Source: Psychromarinibacter sediminicola | Lineage (GTDB): Bacteria; Pseudomonadota; Alphaproteobacteria; Rhodobacterales; Rhodobacteraceae | NCBI RefSeq assembly: GCF_029168335.1 | Contig: NZ_JARGYC010000004.1 | Coordinates: 1-64,000, forward strand | Direction: 5' to 3' | Length of the DNA stretch: 64,000 bases | In this document: positions 1 through 8,367 of the stretch, piece after piece | How the letters are laid out: each line of letters starts with the position of its first letter | Position numbering within the stretch: the stretch's first letter is position 1 | Program-made: the position numbers and the translations under genes | Notes under the pieces: generated by a model | Database searches by the model: none | Seen by the model: the letters and a program-made list of their open reading frames with translations, nothing else | What the model was told of the DNA's origin: nothing

Positions 1-4
1 GGAT

Positions 5-24
5 CGGACCGCGCAAGCGGTCCG
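5..24 (-). terminator. Hairpin downstream of accC
   Basis: A perfect 8-bp stem (CGGACCGC / GCGGTCCG) encloses a 4-nt loop just beyond the accC stop codon. It could end the accB-accC transcript on the minus strand. No T-tract is visible because the window ends here, so it may only be a stabilising hairpin. Confidence 0.45.
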
Positions 25-32
25 AAACCACG

Positions 33-1379
33 CTACCCGAGCGTCTCGGCCAGCCACTTCTCCAGCCAGTGGATCGTGTAGTCGCCGGTCTGCACCGCCG
101 GCGCCTCCAGGAGGTCGCGGAACAGCGGCACCGTCGTGTCGATGCCGTCGACGATCAGCTCGCCCAGCGCCCGGTTCAGGCGGGCCAGCGCGGCGGGGCG
201 GTCCTGGGCGTGGACGATCAGCTTGCCGATCAGGCTGTCGTAATAGGGCGGGATGCGGTAGCCGTCATAGAGCGCCGAATCCATCCGCACGCCGAGCCCG
301 CCGGGCGCGTGATACTGGGTGATCCGGCCGGGGGACGGCGAGAAGCTGGGCAGTTTCTCGGCGTTGATACGCACCTCGATGGCGTGGCCGTTGACCGTCA
401 GATCCTCCTGGCGGAAGGACAGCGGCGCGCCGGCGGCCACGCGGATCTGCTCCTGCACCAGGTCGACGCCGAACACCGCCTCGGTCACCGGGTGCTCCAC
501 CTGCAGGCGGGTGTTCATCTCGATGAAGTAGAATTCGCCGTCCTCGTAGAGGAACTCGATGGTGCCGGCGCCGGCATAGCCGATCTCGGCCACCGCGTCG
601 GCACAGGTCTTGCCGATGCGGGCGCGGGTCTCGGCGTCGATCGCCGGGCCGGGCGCCTCTTCGAACACCTTCTGGTGGCGGCGCTGCAGCGAGCAGTCGC
701 GTTCGCCCAGATGCACGGCGTTGCCCTTGCCGTCGCCGAAGACCTGGATCTCGATATGCCGCGGGTTGCCGAGATATTTCTCGATATAGACCTCGTCATT
801 GCCGAAGGCGGCCCTGGCCTCGGCGCGCGCGGTGGGGAAGGCGTGGCCCATCTCCTCCTCGGAGCGGGCGAGCTTCATGCCGCGGCCGCCGCCGCCGGCC
901 GTGGCCTTGACGATGACCGGATAGCCGAATTCGGCGCCGATCCGCCTGGCCGCGTCCAGGTCCGGCACGCCGCCCTCGGAGCCGGGCACGCAGGGCACGC
1001 CCAGGTTCTTCATCGTCTCCTTGGCGGTGATCTTGTCGCCCATCAGGCGGATATGTTCCGCCGAGGGGCCGATGAAGGTGATCTCGTGATCCTCGACGAT
1101 CTGCACGAAGGAGGCGTTTTCCGACAGGAAGCCGTAGCCCGGGTGGATCGCCTGGGCGCCCGATATCTCGCAGGCGGCGATGATCGAGGGCACCGAAAGA
1201 TAGCTCTGCGTGGCCGAGGGCGGGCCGATGCAGATCGCCTCGTCGGCCATCCTCACATGCATCGCGTCGGCGTCGGCGGTGGAATGCACGGCGACCGAGG
1301 AAATCCCCATCTCGCGGCAGGCGCGGACGACGCGGAGGGCGATCTCGCCCCGGTTCGCGATCAGGATCTTGTCGAACAT
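33..1379 (-). CDS. accC: Acetyl-CoA carboxylase biotin carboxylase subunit
   Basis: This 448-aa protein carboxylates the biotin carried by AccB using ATP and bicarbonate, the first half-reaction of malonyl-CoA and fatty acid synthesis in the cytoplasm. The sequence starts with the biotin-carboxylase N-domain ([14 protein letters not shown]). It has the glycine-rich ATP loop GGGGRGMK around residues 162-169, lysines equivalent to K116 and K159, and the active-site segment [14 protein letters not shown]. Length matches the family. Its start codon directly follows the accB stop codon on the same strand, so the two are co-transcribed and probably translationally coupled. This is a housekeeping gene with no anomalies. 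Confidence 0.97.
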   Translation of the reverse strand: MFDKILIANRGEIALRVVRACREMGISSVAVHSTADADAMHVRMADEAICIGPPSATQSYLSVPSIIAACEISGAQAIHPGYGFLSENASFVQIVEDHEITFIGPSAEHIRLMGDKITAKETMKNLGVPCVPGSEGGVPDLDAARRIGAEFGYPVIVKATAGGGGRGMKLARSEEEMGHAFPTARAEARAAFGNDEVYIEKYLGNPRHIEIQVFGDGKGNAVHLGERDCSLQRRHQKVFEEAPGPAIDAETRARIGKTCADAVAEIGYAGAGTIEFLYEDGEFYFIEMNTRLQVEHPVTEAVFGVDLVQEQIRVAAGAPLSFRQEDLTVNGHAIEVRINAEKLPSFSPSPGRITQYHAPGGLGVRMDSALYDGYRIPPYYDSLIGKLIVHAQDRPAALARLNRALGELIVDGIDTTVPLFRDLLEAPAVQTGDYTIHWLEKWLAETLG

Positions 1380-1868
1380 CTATTCGATGACCATCAGCGG
1401 GGCGCCGAACTCCACGGGCGTCGAGTCTTCGACCAGCACGCGCTTGACCGTTCCGGCGCGGGGCGAGGGGATGTGGTTCATGGTCTTCATCGCCTCGACG
1501 ATGAGCAGGGTCTGGCCCTCGGCCACGGCGTCGCCGACCTTGACGAAGGCGGCCGCGCCCGGTTCGGGCGACAGATAGGCGGTGCCGACCATCGGCGAGG
1601 TCACGGCGCCGGGCAGGTCGGCGGGATCCTCGACCGCCGGGGTCTCGGGCGGGGTCGGCGTGGCGGGGGTGTCCGGCGCCGCCGGAGGCGCGGGCGCCGC
1701 GGCGGGCGCGGCGGACTGCCGGGCGACCTTGGACAGGCGCAGGGTCAGCTTGCCGGTCTCCTTGCTGCCGCGCTCGACCTCCAGCTCGGCGAGGTCGTTC
1801 GAGCGCAGGATTTCCGCCATCGCCTGCACGAAGGCCACGTCGTCGTCGTCGTTCGTCGGATTCGCCAT
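1380..1868 (-). CDS. accB: Biotin carboxyl carrier protein of acetyl-CoA carboxylase
   Basis: This 162-aa protein carries the covalently bound biotin of acetyl-CoA carboxylase. The C-terminal biotinyl domain contains EAMKTMN with the target lysine at residue 128. A Pro/Ala/Thr-rich flexible linker (about residues 50-85) precedes it, and a short N-terminal helical domain comes first. The start ATG gives MANPTNDDDD, and the gene lies directly upstream of accC. It is divergent from the plus-strand gene at 2025, with about 150 bp between them. Order and sizes are typical of alphaproteobacteria. Confidence 0.96.
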   Translation of the reverse strand: MANPTNDDDDVAFVQAMAEILRSNDLAELEVERGSKETGKLTLRLSKVARQSAAPAAAPAPPAAPDTPATPTPPETPAVEDPADLPGAVTSPMVGTAYLSPEPGAAAFVKVGDAVAEGQTLLIVEAMKTMNHIPSPRAGTVKRVLVEDSTPVEFGAPLMVIE

Positions 1869-2024
1869 CAGTGTCTCGTTCCCGAAGCCGTTTCTGCCGC
1901 CGGGGGCGGTGTTCGGCGCTTATACGCGACCGGCCAGCCACATAAAAGCCGTTTCGGCCGCCCGCTTGACAAGGGGCGCGCGCATCGACAAGCCGTTCGC
2001 CGGATGTAACGGAGCAGGCAGGCG

Positions 2025-2912
2025 ATGGCAACGAACGGTCAGGCGCCCCGGTCGGGGCCGGGCGGCGGCGAGCGGCGGCTGATCATCTCGCTGTCGTCGA
2101 TCCCGTCGCGGTTCGACAAGCTGGGGCCGACGCTGAACGGCCTGTTGCGCCAGGAGGCGCGGGTGGAGCGGATCGAGCTCTATATCCCGAAGCGCTATCG
2201 CCGGTTCCCGGACTGGGACGGCACGTTGCCGGAGGTGCCCGGCGGCGTGGATATCGTCCGCTGCGACGACGATCTGGGGCCGGCGACCAAGGTGCTGTAT
2301 GCGGCGAAGAAGTACCGCGGGCAGGACGACGTGGACATCCTGCTGTGCGACGACGACCGGCGCTACAAGCCGCATTGGGCGCAGACCTATGTCGAGGCGC
2401 GCAAGGCGCATCCCGAGGCATGCCTGGCGATCGCCGGGTTCGAGGCGGACCGCTACGGGCAGTCGGCGATGAAGGACCGCCCGAAGCCGCGCGCGAAAAA
2501 GCGCAGCCGGTTCTGGGATCTGAAGTTCAAGGCGCAGATGGTCTGGGAATACCTGTTCCCGCCGGTCGAACGGAAATACCTGCGCGAGCCGGTGCGGCGG
2601 CTGTTCCGGCAGTCGGGCTATGCCGACTGTTTCGAGGGCTTCGCGGGGGCGATGGTCAAGCCCGACTTCTTCGACGACCTGGCCTTCGACATCCCGCCCG
2701 TGGTCTGGACGGTGGACGACGTGTGGCTCTCGGGGCACTTGGCGCGGCGCGGCGTGCCGATCTGGATCATCGCCGACCAGTTCGACACGCAGCACACGCC
2801 GGCCGGAATCTCCGACGCGCTGTATCTCTCCGAGATCGAGGGCGCCGACCGGGACGCGGCGAACAAGCGCTGCATCGCCTATTTCCGGGAGACCTACGGG
2901 ATCTGGCCATGA
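2025..2912 (+). CDS. Glycosyltransferase-like protein, paralog A
   Basis: This 295-aa protein has no signal peptide or membrane segment. I read it as a GT-A-like glycosyltransferase: the start is LIISLSSIPSRFDKLGPTLNGLL, typical of proteins taking apart a nucleotide-sugar fold. A DDD cluster follows a hydrophobic strand (ILLCDDDRRY), as in DXD metal-binding motifs, and there is a downstream WTVDDVWLSGHL block. It is a clear paralog of the next gene, sharing YRRFPDWDGTLPEVP, WGPATK, RSGYAD and a C-terminal YGIW. The stop overlaps the next start (ATGA), so both are translated from one mRNA. Donor and acceptor are unknown. Confidence 0.75.
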   Translation: MATNGQAPRSGPGGGERRLIISLSSIPSRFDKLGPTLNGLLRQEARVERIELYIPKRYRRFPDWDGTLPEVPGGVDIVRCDDDLGPATKVLYAAKKYRGQDDVDILLCDDDRRYKPHWAQTYVEARKAHPEACLAIAGFEADRYGQSAMKDRPKPRAKKRSRFWDLKFKAQMVWEYLFPPVERKYLREPVRRLFRQSGYADCFEGFAGAMVKPDFFDDLAFDIPPVVWTVDDVWLSGHLARRGVPIWIIADQFDTQHTPAGISDALYLSEIEGADRDAANKRCIAYFRETYGIWP

Positions 2913-3739
2913 GCCGCGAAGAGCTTGTCGTGTCGCTGTCCTCGATCCCGCCGCGGTTCGGGCGGATCGGGGCGACGCTGCGCTCGCTGGTGGCGCAGGA
3001 GGTGCCGGTCTCGGTCGAGCTGCAGGTGCCGCGCCGCTACCGCAGGTTTCCCGACTGGGACGGGACGCTGCCGGAAGTGCCCGACGGGGTGACGATCCGG
3101 CGGGTCGAGGAGGACTGGGGCCCGGCGACGAAGCTTCTGGGCGCGCTGGCCGGGCGGGCGGAGGACGCGCGGATCCTGTTCTGCGACGACGATCAGCATT
3201 ACCCGCCCGACTGGGCCGCGCGCTTCCTGGCGCTGGAGCGGGACCGGCCGAACGCGGCGCTGGCGCTGCTGGGGATGCAGGCCTATGACGCGGCCGGGGG
3301 CAGCCGGGAACGGGCGTTGCAGCCCCGGGCCACGCGGCGCTGGCGGGTGACGGATCTGGAGTTCCAGCTGCGCTTTCTCTGGCAGGACCTGACGCGCGGG
3401 CGCGGCCTGCCTTCGCCGGGGCGGCGGGTGGTCAAGCGGTCGGGCTATGCCGACATCTTCGAGGGGCGCGGCGGCGTGCTGGTGCGGCCCGCGTTCTTTC
3501 CCGACGACGTGTTCGACGTGCCCGCGCCCTGCTGGACGGTGGACGACGTCTGGCTGTCGGCCTGCGTCGCGCTGCAGGGGGTGCCGATCTGGGTGCAGGG
3601 CGGCTATCGCGACCCCACGGATACCGAGGCCGAAGCGGTCGACCCGCTGTGCCGCAGCGACGTGGGCGGCACGGACCGGGCGGCGCAGAACCGCGCGGCC
3701 ATTGAGTATCTGCGCAAGACCTACGGCATCTGGCGCTGA
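2909..3739 (+). CDS. Glycosyltransferase-like protein, paralog B
   Basis: This 276-aa protein is the tandem paralog of the preceding gene. The start ATG at 2909 overlaps the upstream TGA by four bases. It keeps the same order of blocks: SLSSIPPRFGRIGATLRSL at the N-terminus, YRRFPDWDGTLPEVP, WGPATK, ILFCDDDQHY, RSGYADIFEG, WTVDDVWLSACV and the C-terminal KTYGIWR. The middle third is less similar, so the two copies may use different acceptors. A cytoplasmic or membrane-associated glycosyl transfer role is inference from the GT-A-like pattern. The DDD motif suggests metal-dependent sugar-nucleotide binding. Confidence 0.75.
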   Translation: MSREELVVSLSSIPPRFGRIGATLRSLVAQEVPVSVELQVPRRYRRFPDWDGTLPEVPDGVTIRRVEEDWGPATKLLGALAGRAEDARILFCDDDQHYPPDWAARFLALERDRPNAALALLGMQAYDAAGGSRERALQPRATRRWRVTDLEFQLRFLWQDLTRGRGLPSPGRRVVKRSGYADIFEGRGGVLVRPAFFPDDVFDVPAPCWTVDDVWLSACVALQGVPIWVQGGYRDPTDTEAEAVDPLCRSDVGGTDRAAQNRAAIEYLRKTYGIWR

Positions 3740-3787
3740 ATCGGGCAGAACGGCTCCGAGACCGGCCGGCCCGTGCCGCGCCGAAAT

Positions 3788-3803
3788 TTTACCGTTTGAT
3801 AAA
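3788..3803. promoter_or_regulatory. Degenerate RutR-like operator upstream of preT
   Basis: TTTACCGTTTGATAAA matches 10 of 14 fixed positions of the E. coli RutR consensus TTGACCA-NN-TGGTCAA. It lies 53 nt upstream of the preT start, in an AT-rich patch unlike the surroundings. It would place preT-VOC-preA under the same regulator as the hydrolase operon. The site is predicted from sequence only. Confidence 0.4.
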
Positions 3804-3856
3804 AGATCAGCCTGTGGCACAGTTTCCCGACAAAAGACGCGACAGGGAGACGCGCG

Positions 3857-5194
3857 ATGGGCAATACGCAGTTCACCCCCGGCGTGGTGGCCGGGCGGCT
3901 TCCGGGCGACGTGCTGGACGACAACTTCGGCGACCTGCATCCGCCGCTCGACCCGCACGAGGCCGCCGTGGCCGCGGATCGCTGCTATTTCTGCTACGAC
4001 GCGCCCTGCGTCGAGGCGTGCCCGACCTCGATCGACATCCCGCTGTTCATCCGCCAGATCGCGACCGGCACGCCCGAGGCGGCGGCGGAGACGATCTTCG
4101 ACCAGAACATCCTGGGCGGCATGTGCGCCCGGGTCTGCCCGACCGAGACCCTGTGCGAGGAGGTCTGCGTGCGCGAGGTGGCCGAGGGCAAGCCGGTCGA
4201 GATCGGCCGGCTGCAGCGCTATGCCACCGATACGGTGATGGCGAAGAACTCGCATCCCTATGAGCGTGCCGCGGCCACCGGCAAGCGCGTGGCCGTTGTC
4301 GGCGCGGGGCCGGCGGGGCTGGCCTGCGCGCATCGGCTGGCGATGAAGGGGCATGACGTGGTGATCTACGATGCCCGGCCGAAGCCCGGCGGGCTGAACG
4401 AATACGGGATCGCCTCCTACAAGACGGTGGACGGGTTCGCGCAGAAAGAGGTCGACTGGCTGATGCAGATCGGCGGGATCGAGCTGCGCGCCGGCCAGGC
4501 GCTGGGCGAGGCGGTGACGCTGGAGGCCTTGCGCGAGGACTGCGACGCGGTGTTCCTCGGGATGGGGCTGGCGGGCGTGAACGCGCTGCGCGCCGAGGGC
4601 GAGGAGACCGGGAACGTCGCCGACGCGGTCGATTTCATCGCCGATCTGCGGCAGGCGGGCGATCTGTCGAAGCTGGCCATCGGTCGCAACGTGGTGGTGA
4701 TCGGCGGCGGAATGACCGCCATCGACGCGGCGGTGCAGTCGAAGCTTCTGGGCGCGGAGGCAGTCACGCTGGTCTACCGGCGCGGGCAGGAGCGGATGTC
4801 GGCCTCGGAGTACGAACAGGAACTGGCGGCGTCGCAGGGGGTGCGGATCGTGCATCACGCGATGCCGGTCCGCGTGATCGGCAACGGCGCGGTGCGCGAG
4901 GTGGAGTTCGAGTATACCCAGGACGGCCCCAACGGGCTGGAGCCCGCGGGCGAGACCTTCCGGCTGCCCGCCGACCAGGTGTTCCGCGCCATCGGCCAAC
5001 GGCTGGAGGGCGCGCCGGACGGGATCACGCTGGAGGGCGGCAAGATCGCCGTCTCCGGCGCCGGGCGGACCTCGGTGGCGGGCGTCTGGGCCGGCGGCGA
5101 CTGTGCCGCGGGCGGTGACGACCTGACCGTGACGGCGGTGGCCGAGGGGCGCGACGCCGCGGAGGACATCCATGCAAGACTCGCCGCAGAGTAG
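3857..5194 (+). CDS. preT: NAD-dependent dihydropyrimidine dehydrogenase, small (PreT-like) subunit
   Basis: This 445-aa subunit carries electrons from NAD(P)H to PreA for reducing uracil and thymine to their dihydro forms, step one of reductive pyrimidine breakdown. The N-terminus has two cysteine clusters for Fe-S centres (C43, C46, C51, C55 and C90, C94, C100, C104). A dinucleotide-binding GAGPAG follows near residues 149-154, and a second GGGMTA lies in the middle of the protein. This is the glutamate-synthase small-subunit-like architecture expected of PreT. GAGACGCGCG before the ATG is a modest ribosome binding site. The last 23 bp overlap the following VOC gene, so translation is coupled. 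Confidence 0.93.
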   Translation: MGNTQFTPGVVAGRLPGDVLDDNFGDLHPPLDPHEAAVAADRCYFCYDAPCVEACPTSIDIPLFIRQIATGTPEAAAETIFDQNILGGMCARVCPTETLCEEVCVREVAEGKPVEIGRLQRYATDTVMAKNSHPYERAAATGKRVAVVGAGPAGLACAHRLAMKGHDVVIYDARPKPGGLNEYGIASYKTVDGFAQKEVDWLMQIGGIELRAGQALGEAVTLEALREDCDAVFLGMGLAGVNALRAEGEETGNVADAVDFIADLRQAGDLSKLAIGRNVVVIGGGMTAIDAAVQSKLLGAEAVTLVYRRGQERMSASEYEQELAASQGVRIVHHAMPVRVIGNGAVREVEFEYTQDGPNGLEPAGETFRLPADQVFRAIGQRLEGAPDGITLEGGKIAVSGAGRTSVAGVWAGGDCAAGGDDLTVTAVAEGRDAAEDIHARLAAE

Positions 5195-5573
5195 CCGCTC
5201 GCTGTTCGAGCGCATCCACTTCCAGTCGATCGACGCGACCGACGTGGAGCGTGCGCGCGACTTCTACGTCGAAAAGCTGGGCTTCCGGGTCGAGCGCGAC
5301 GCGCCCTATGGCGACAGCCGGTGGATATTCGTCGAGATCCCGGACGCCGAGACCCTGCTGCATTTCAACGATGTCGACGAGATCGCGCCGCAGGACACGC
5401 CGGCGCTGGTGCTGGTGACCGGCAATGTGGACGTGGCCTGCGACGAGTTGGAGCGTCGCGGCGTGCCGATCCACATGGGGCCGGACGATGCGCCCTGGGA
5501 GCCCGGCATCCGCTGGGCGATGATCCATGACAGCGAGGGCAACCTCGTGCTGATCCAGACCGTGAAGAGCTAG
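5172..5573 (+). CDS. VOC (glyoxalase/bleomycin resistance fold) protein between preT and preA
   Basis: This 133-aa cytoplasmic protein has a single vicinal-oxygen-chelate unit pair. The pattern is HFQSIDATDVERARDFYVEKLGF at the N-terminus and GIRWAMIHDSEGNLVLI at the C-terminus. It starts inside the preT coding region and ends 35 nt before preA, so it is embedded in the dihydropyrimidine dehydrogenase operon. No substrate can be read from the sequence. A role in handling a reactive pyrimidine-breakdown product, such as a semialdehyde, is inference from position. Family members are very diverse (lyases, dioxygenases, resistance proteins). Confidence 0.85.
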   Translation: MQDSPQSSRSLFERIHFQSIDATDVERARDFYVEKLGFRVERDAPYGDSRWIFVEIPDAETLLHFNDVDEIAPQDTPALVLVTGNVDVACDELERRGVPIHMGPDDAPWEPGIRWAMIHDSEGNLVLIQTVKS

Positions 5574-5608
5574 CCGGCCGCGCCGGCGCAGCCAGAAGGA
5601 GACGACCA

Positions 5609-6913
5609 ATGGCCGACCTTTCCAGCGACTTCGTGGGGATCAAGTCCCCGAATCCGTTCTGGCTGGCCTCTGCCCCGCCGACGGACAAGGAATACAACGT
5701 CCGCCGCGCCTTCGAGGCGGGCTGGGGCGGCGTCGTGTGGAAGACGCTGGGCTCCGAGGGGCCGCCGGTGGTGAACGTGAACGGCCCGCGCTATGGCGCG
5801 ATCTGGGGGGCGGATCGGCGATTGCTGGGGCTGAACAATATCGAGCTGATCACCGACCGGCCTTTGCAGGCGAACCTGGAGGAGATGGCGCGGGTCAAGG
5901 CGAACTATCCCGACCGCGCGATCGTCGCCTCGATCATGGTGCCCTGCGAAGAGGACGCCTGGCGCGAGATCCTGGAGCGGGTGGCGGAGACCGGCGTGGA
6001 CGGGATCGAGCTGAACTTCGGCTGCCCGCACGGGATGTCCGAGCGCGGCATGGGCAGCGCCGTGGGGCAGGTGCCGGAATACATCGAGATGGTCACGCGG
6101 TGGTGCAAGACGTATTACGACAAGCCGGTGATCGTGAAGCTGACGCCGAACATCACCGATATCCGCAAGCCGGCGAAGGCGGCGAAGGACGGCGGCGCCG
6201 ATGCGGTCAGCCTGATCAACACGATCAATTCGATCACCGCGGTGGACCTCGACGATTTCTGCCCGGAGCCGACGATCGACGGCAAGGGGTCGCATGGCGG
6301 CTATTGCGGGCCGGCGGTCAAGCCCATCGCGCTGTCGATGGTGTCGGAGATCGCGCGCGATCCCGAGACGCACGGGCTGCCGATCTCCGGCATCGGCGGG
6401 GTGACGACCTGGCGCGACGCGGCGGAGTTCCTGGCGCTGGGCGCCGGCAACGTGCAGGTCTGCACGGCGGCGATGACCTACGGGTTCAAGGTGGTGCAGG
6501 AGATGATCTCGGGCCTGTCGCAGTACCTGGACGAGAAGGGCATGGCGCTGGACGACCTGGTAGGCCGGGCGGTGCCGAACGTGACCGACTGGCAGTACCT
6601 GAACCTGAACTACGTGACCAAGGCGCGGATCGACCAGGATCTGTGCATCAAGTGCGGCCGCTGCTACGCGGCCTGCGAGGATACCAGCCACCAGGCCATC
6701 GCGATGAAGCCGGGGCGGGTGTTCGAGGTGAAGGACGACGAATGCGTCGCCTGCAACCTGTGCGTCAATGTCTGCCCGGTGGAGGACTGCATCACCATGG
6801 AGCGGCTGACGCCGGGCACGCTGGACGAGCGGACGGGCCGGGTGGTGGAGTCGGACTATGCCAACTGGACGACGCATCCGAACAACCCGGCGGCCAAGGA
6901 AGCCGCGGAATAG
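5609..6913 (+). CDS. preA: NAD-dependent dihydropyrimidine dehydrogenase, catalytic (PreA-like) subunit
   Basis: This 434-aa subunit reduces the 5,6 double bond of uracil or thymine on FMN, using electrons delivered by PreT. Residues 1-330 form a dihydroorotate-dehydrogenase-like TIM barrel with NFGCPHGMSERGMG, where C139 is the expected active-site acid. The C-terminal part carries two 4Fe-4S motifs, CIKCGRCYAAC and CVACNLCVNVCPVEDC. AGAAGGAGACGACC gives a clear ribosome binding site. Length and domains match bacterial PreA. With preT and the intervening VOC gene it forms one operon. Confidence 0.95.
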   Translation: MADLSSDFVGIKSPNPFWLASAPPTDKEYNVRRAFEAGWGGVVWKTLGSEGPPVVNVNGPRYGAIWGADRRLLGLNNIELITDRPLQANLEEMARVKANYPDRAIVASIMVPCEEDAWREILERVAETGVDGIELNFGCPHGMSERGMGSAVGQVPEYIEMVTRWCKTYYDKPVIVKLTPNITDIRKPAKAAKDGGADAVSLINTINSITAVDLDDFCPEPTIDGKGSHGGYCGPAVKPIALSMVSEIARDPETHGLPISGIGGVTTWRDAAEFLALGAGNVQVCTAAMTYGFKVVQEMISGLSQYLDEKGMALDDLVGRAVPNVTDWQYLNLNYVTKARIDQDLCIKCGRCYAACEDTSHQAIAMKPGRVFEVKDDECVACNLCVNVCPVEDCITMERLTPGTLDERTGRVVESDYANWTTHPNNPAAKEAAE

Positions 6914-6999
6914 CTGGCGCCTCGGGGCGCTGGCCTCGGGCCGGGCCCCGTCGGTTGGCGGCGTCCTGCCGCGCCGGATGTCGTGAATTGCGACTGAGG

Positions 7000-7569
7000 T
7001 CAGGCGGCGGGTTCTGCCACCTCGGTGCCGGTGTCTTCGGGCACCTCGGCGTCACCGGTCGGGGCCGGGGAGGCGTTTGCCGTTTCGGGCGTGGTGGGCG
7101 TCGTCTTTTCGGGCGCCTCGGGCGCGTCCGGCAGATCGGCCGAGACCGCGGCCTCGGCGCTCTGCCTGGCCATCTCGGCCCGTTCGAGCGCCGCTTCGGC
7201 CTTCTCGACCTTGATCGCCGCCTCGGCCTCGGCGCGGCTGCGCTCGCCCTCCAGCCGTTCGATGGCGCGGCGGAGGTCGCGCTCCAGCTCCAGGATATTG
7301 GCCTGGAACGCGGGCGAGGGGCCCAGCAGCGTGTTGTCGTCGATCTTGGGCCGGTCGCGATAGGCCGGGCCGCTGTCGCCGTCCCCGTCGCGCCGGTCGC
7401 GCACCGGGATCCGGCCGGTCGATTGCGGCGCGGTGTCCATCCGGGCCTGCGGGCCGCGCCCGCCGGCGGACGCCTCGACCGGGGTCAGCGCCACCGCGCC
7501 GGCATCGGCCTGCGCCCGGATCGGTATGACACCCGCGCCCAATTGTGGAATTGGGGCCAATGCATCCAT
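7000..7569 (-). CDS. Hypothetical coiled-coil, Ala/Pro-rich protein
   Basis: This is a hypothetical 189-aa protein. The start at 7569 was chosen because AGGAG lies nine bases upstream; an in-frame longer form from 7629 is possible but lacks such a site. The N-terminal third is low-complexity. It is followed by LLGPSPAFQANILELERDL, which leads into a charged heptad-like helix (about residues 100-150, rich in E, R and A). The tail is Pro/Thr/Glu-rich and ends in AEPAA. No signal peptide or membrane segment is seen. It is convergent with preA. The function is not recognised, and nothing ties it to pyrimidine use except position. Confidence 0.6.
   Translation of the reverse strand: MDALAPIPQLGAGVIPIRAQADAGAVALTPVEASAGGRGPQARMDTAPQSTGRIPVRDRRDGDGDSGPAYRDRPKIDDNTLLGPSPAFQANILELERDLRRAIERLEGERSRAEAEAAIKVEKAEAALERAEMARQSAEAAVSADLPDAPEAPEKTTPTTPETANASPAPTGDAEVPEDTGTEVAEPAA
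7538..7555. repeat. Perfect 7-4-7 palindrome at the start of the hypothetical gene
   Basis: CCCAATT-GTGG-AATTGGG lies within codons 5 to 11 of the minus-strand gene that starts at 7569. In the mRNA it would form a hairpin about 14 nt after the start codon. As DNA it could be a dyad operator. Confidence 0.5.
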
Positions 7570-7664
7570 CTTCGTCAACTCCTGCACTCGGACTTCTCTG
7601 GGCTGCAGCATAGCGCAGGCGGACGGCACGAAGTGTTAACGGAAAGCGGAATCCGATCTCGTGG

Positions 7665-8279
7665 TTAACCGGGGCGCAGCGCGCGCCGGTAGAGCTGTTC
7701 GAGGAACTCCGCGGCGTCCGTGAAATGCGCCTCGCCCGGCCCGAGGATGCCGCGGACCTGGGCGTCGAAATCGGCGTAGTGCTGGGTGGTGGCCCAGATC
7801 GAGAAGATCAGGTGATGCGGGTCGACCCGCGCGATGCGGCCCGCGTCGGCCCAGTGCCCGATCAGCGCCGCCTTCTCGTCCACCAGCGTCTTCAGCGGGC
7901 CTTCGATGATGTCGGCGATGCGGGGGGCGCCCTGAACGATCTCGTTTGCAAAAAGCCGACTTTCGCGCGGAAATTCACGCGCCATTTCCAGCTTTCGTAG
8001 CACATATCCGACAATCTCCTCGACCGGCTCGCCGCTGTCGTCCAGCGCGCGCAGCGGGTCGAGCCAGAGGTCCAGCAGACCGGCCAGAAGCGCGACGTGG
8101 ATCGCCTCCTTGCCGGGGAAGTAGTACAGCAGGTTGGGCTTCGACAGACCGGCGGTCTTGGCGATCCGGTCCAGCGTCGCGCCGCGGAAGCCGGCCTGCG
8201 AGAACACGTCCAGCGCCGCCTCCAGAATGGCGGCGCGGTTTCTTTCCTGGATGCGTGTTCGGGGCGCGGATGCGTCCAT
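7665..8279 (-). CDS. rutR: TetR-family regulator, RutR-like
   Basis: This 204-aa DNA-binding protein is close in size to E. coli RutR, which senses uracil or thymine. The N-terminal TetR helix-turn-helix spans about residues 20-60, with the recognition segment GLSKPNLLYYFPGKEAIH. The helical ligand domain continues to residue 204 (IFSIWATTQHYADFDAQV). The ATG at 8279 was chosen over longer in-frame readings because the HTH then begins at the usual distance. It is divergent from the M20 hydrolase and lies within the pyrimidine catabolic locus. A near-consensus RutR operator lies between them, which supports the assignment and suggests autoregulation. Confidence 0.88.
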   Translation of the reverse strand: MDASAPRTRIQERNRAAILEAALDVFSQAGFRGATLDRIAKTAGLSKPNLLYYFPGKEAIHVALLAGLLDLWLDPLRALDDSGEPVEEIVGYVLRKLEMAREFPRESRLFANEIVQGAPRIADIIEGPLKTLVDEKAALIGHWADAGRIARVDPHHLIFSIWATTQHYADFDAQVRGILGPGEAHFTDAAEFLEQLYRRALRPG

Positions 8280-8342
8280 TTTTGTCCTTTTTTCCGGGCA
8301 GGATCGCGACCCGCGCGGGCCTCCGGCGAGAGTGCTTGACGT

Positions 8343-8361
8343 GCTACCATGCCGTGGTAGC
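8343..8361. promoter_or_regulatory. Second dyad in the rutR/hydrolase intergenic region
   Basis: GCTACCA-TGCCG-TGGTAGC is a perfect 7-5-7 inverted repeat six bases to the left of the RutR-like operator. It shares the ACCA...TGGT core with that operator but has wider spacing. A TTGACG hexamer at 8336-8341 could be a -35 element overlapping it. It may be a second, weaker site for RutR or a site for another regulator. Confidence 0.45.
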
Positions 8362-8367
8362 GTCCTT

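Noticed and set aside
1966-1994. Sigma-70 promoter before the first glycosyltransferase-like gene
   Set aside because: TTGACA is present at 1966, but no acceptable -10 lies at 16 to 18 bp.
69-2009. Very long open frame opposite accC/accB
   Set aside because: It is a high-GC shadow frame antisense to two well-conserved genes. Its protein is rich in Arg, Gly, His and Asp and has no recognisable motif.
7945-7952. TTTGCAAA octamer, the PccR motif
   Set aside because: It lies inside the rutR-like coding sequence as a single octamer with no spaced partner.
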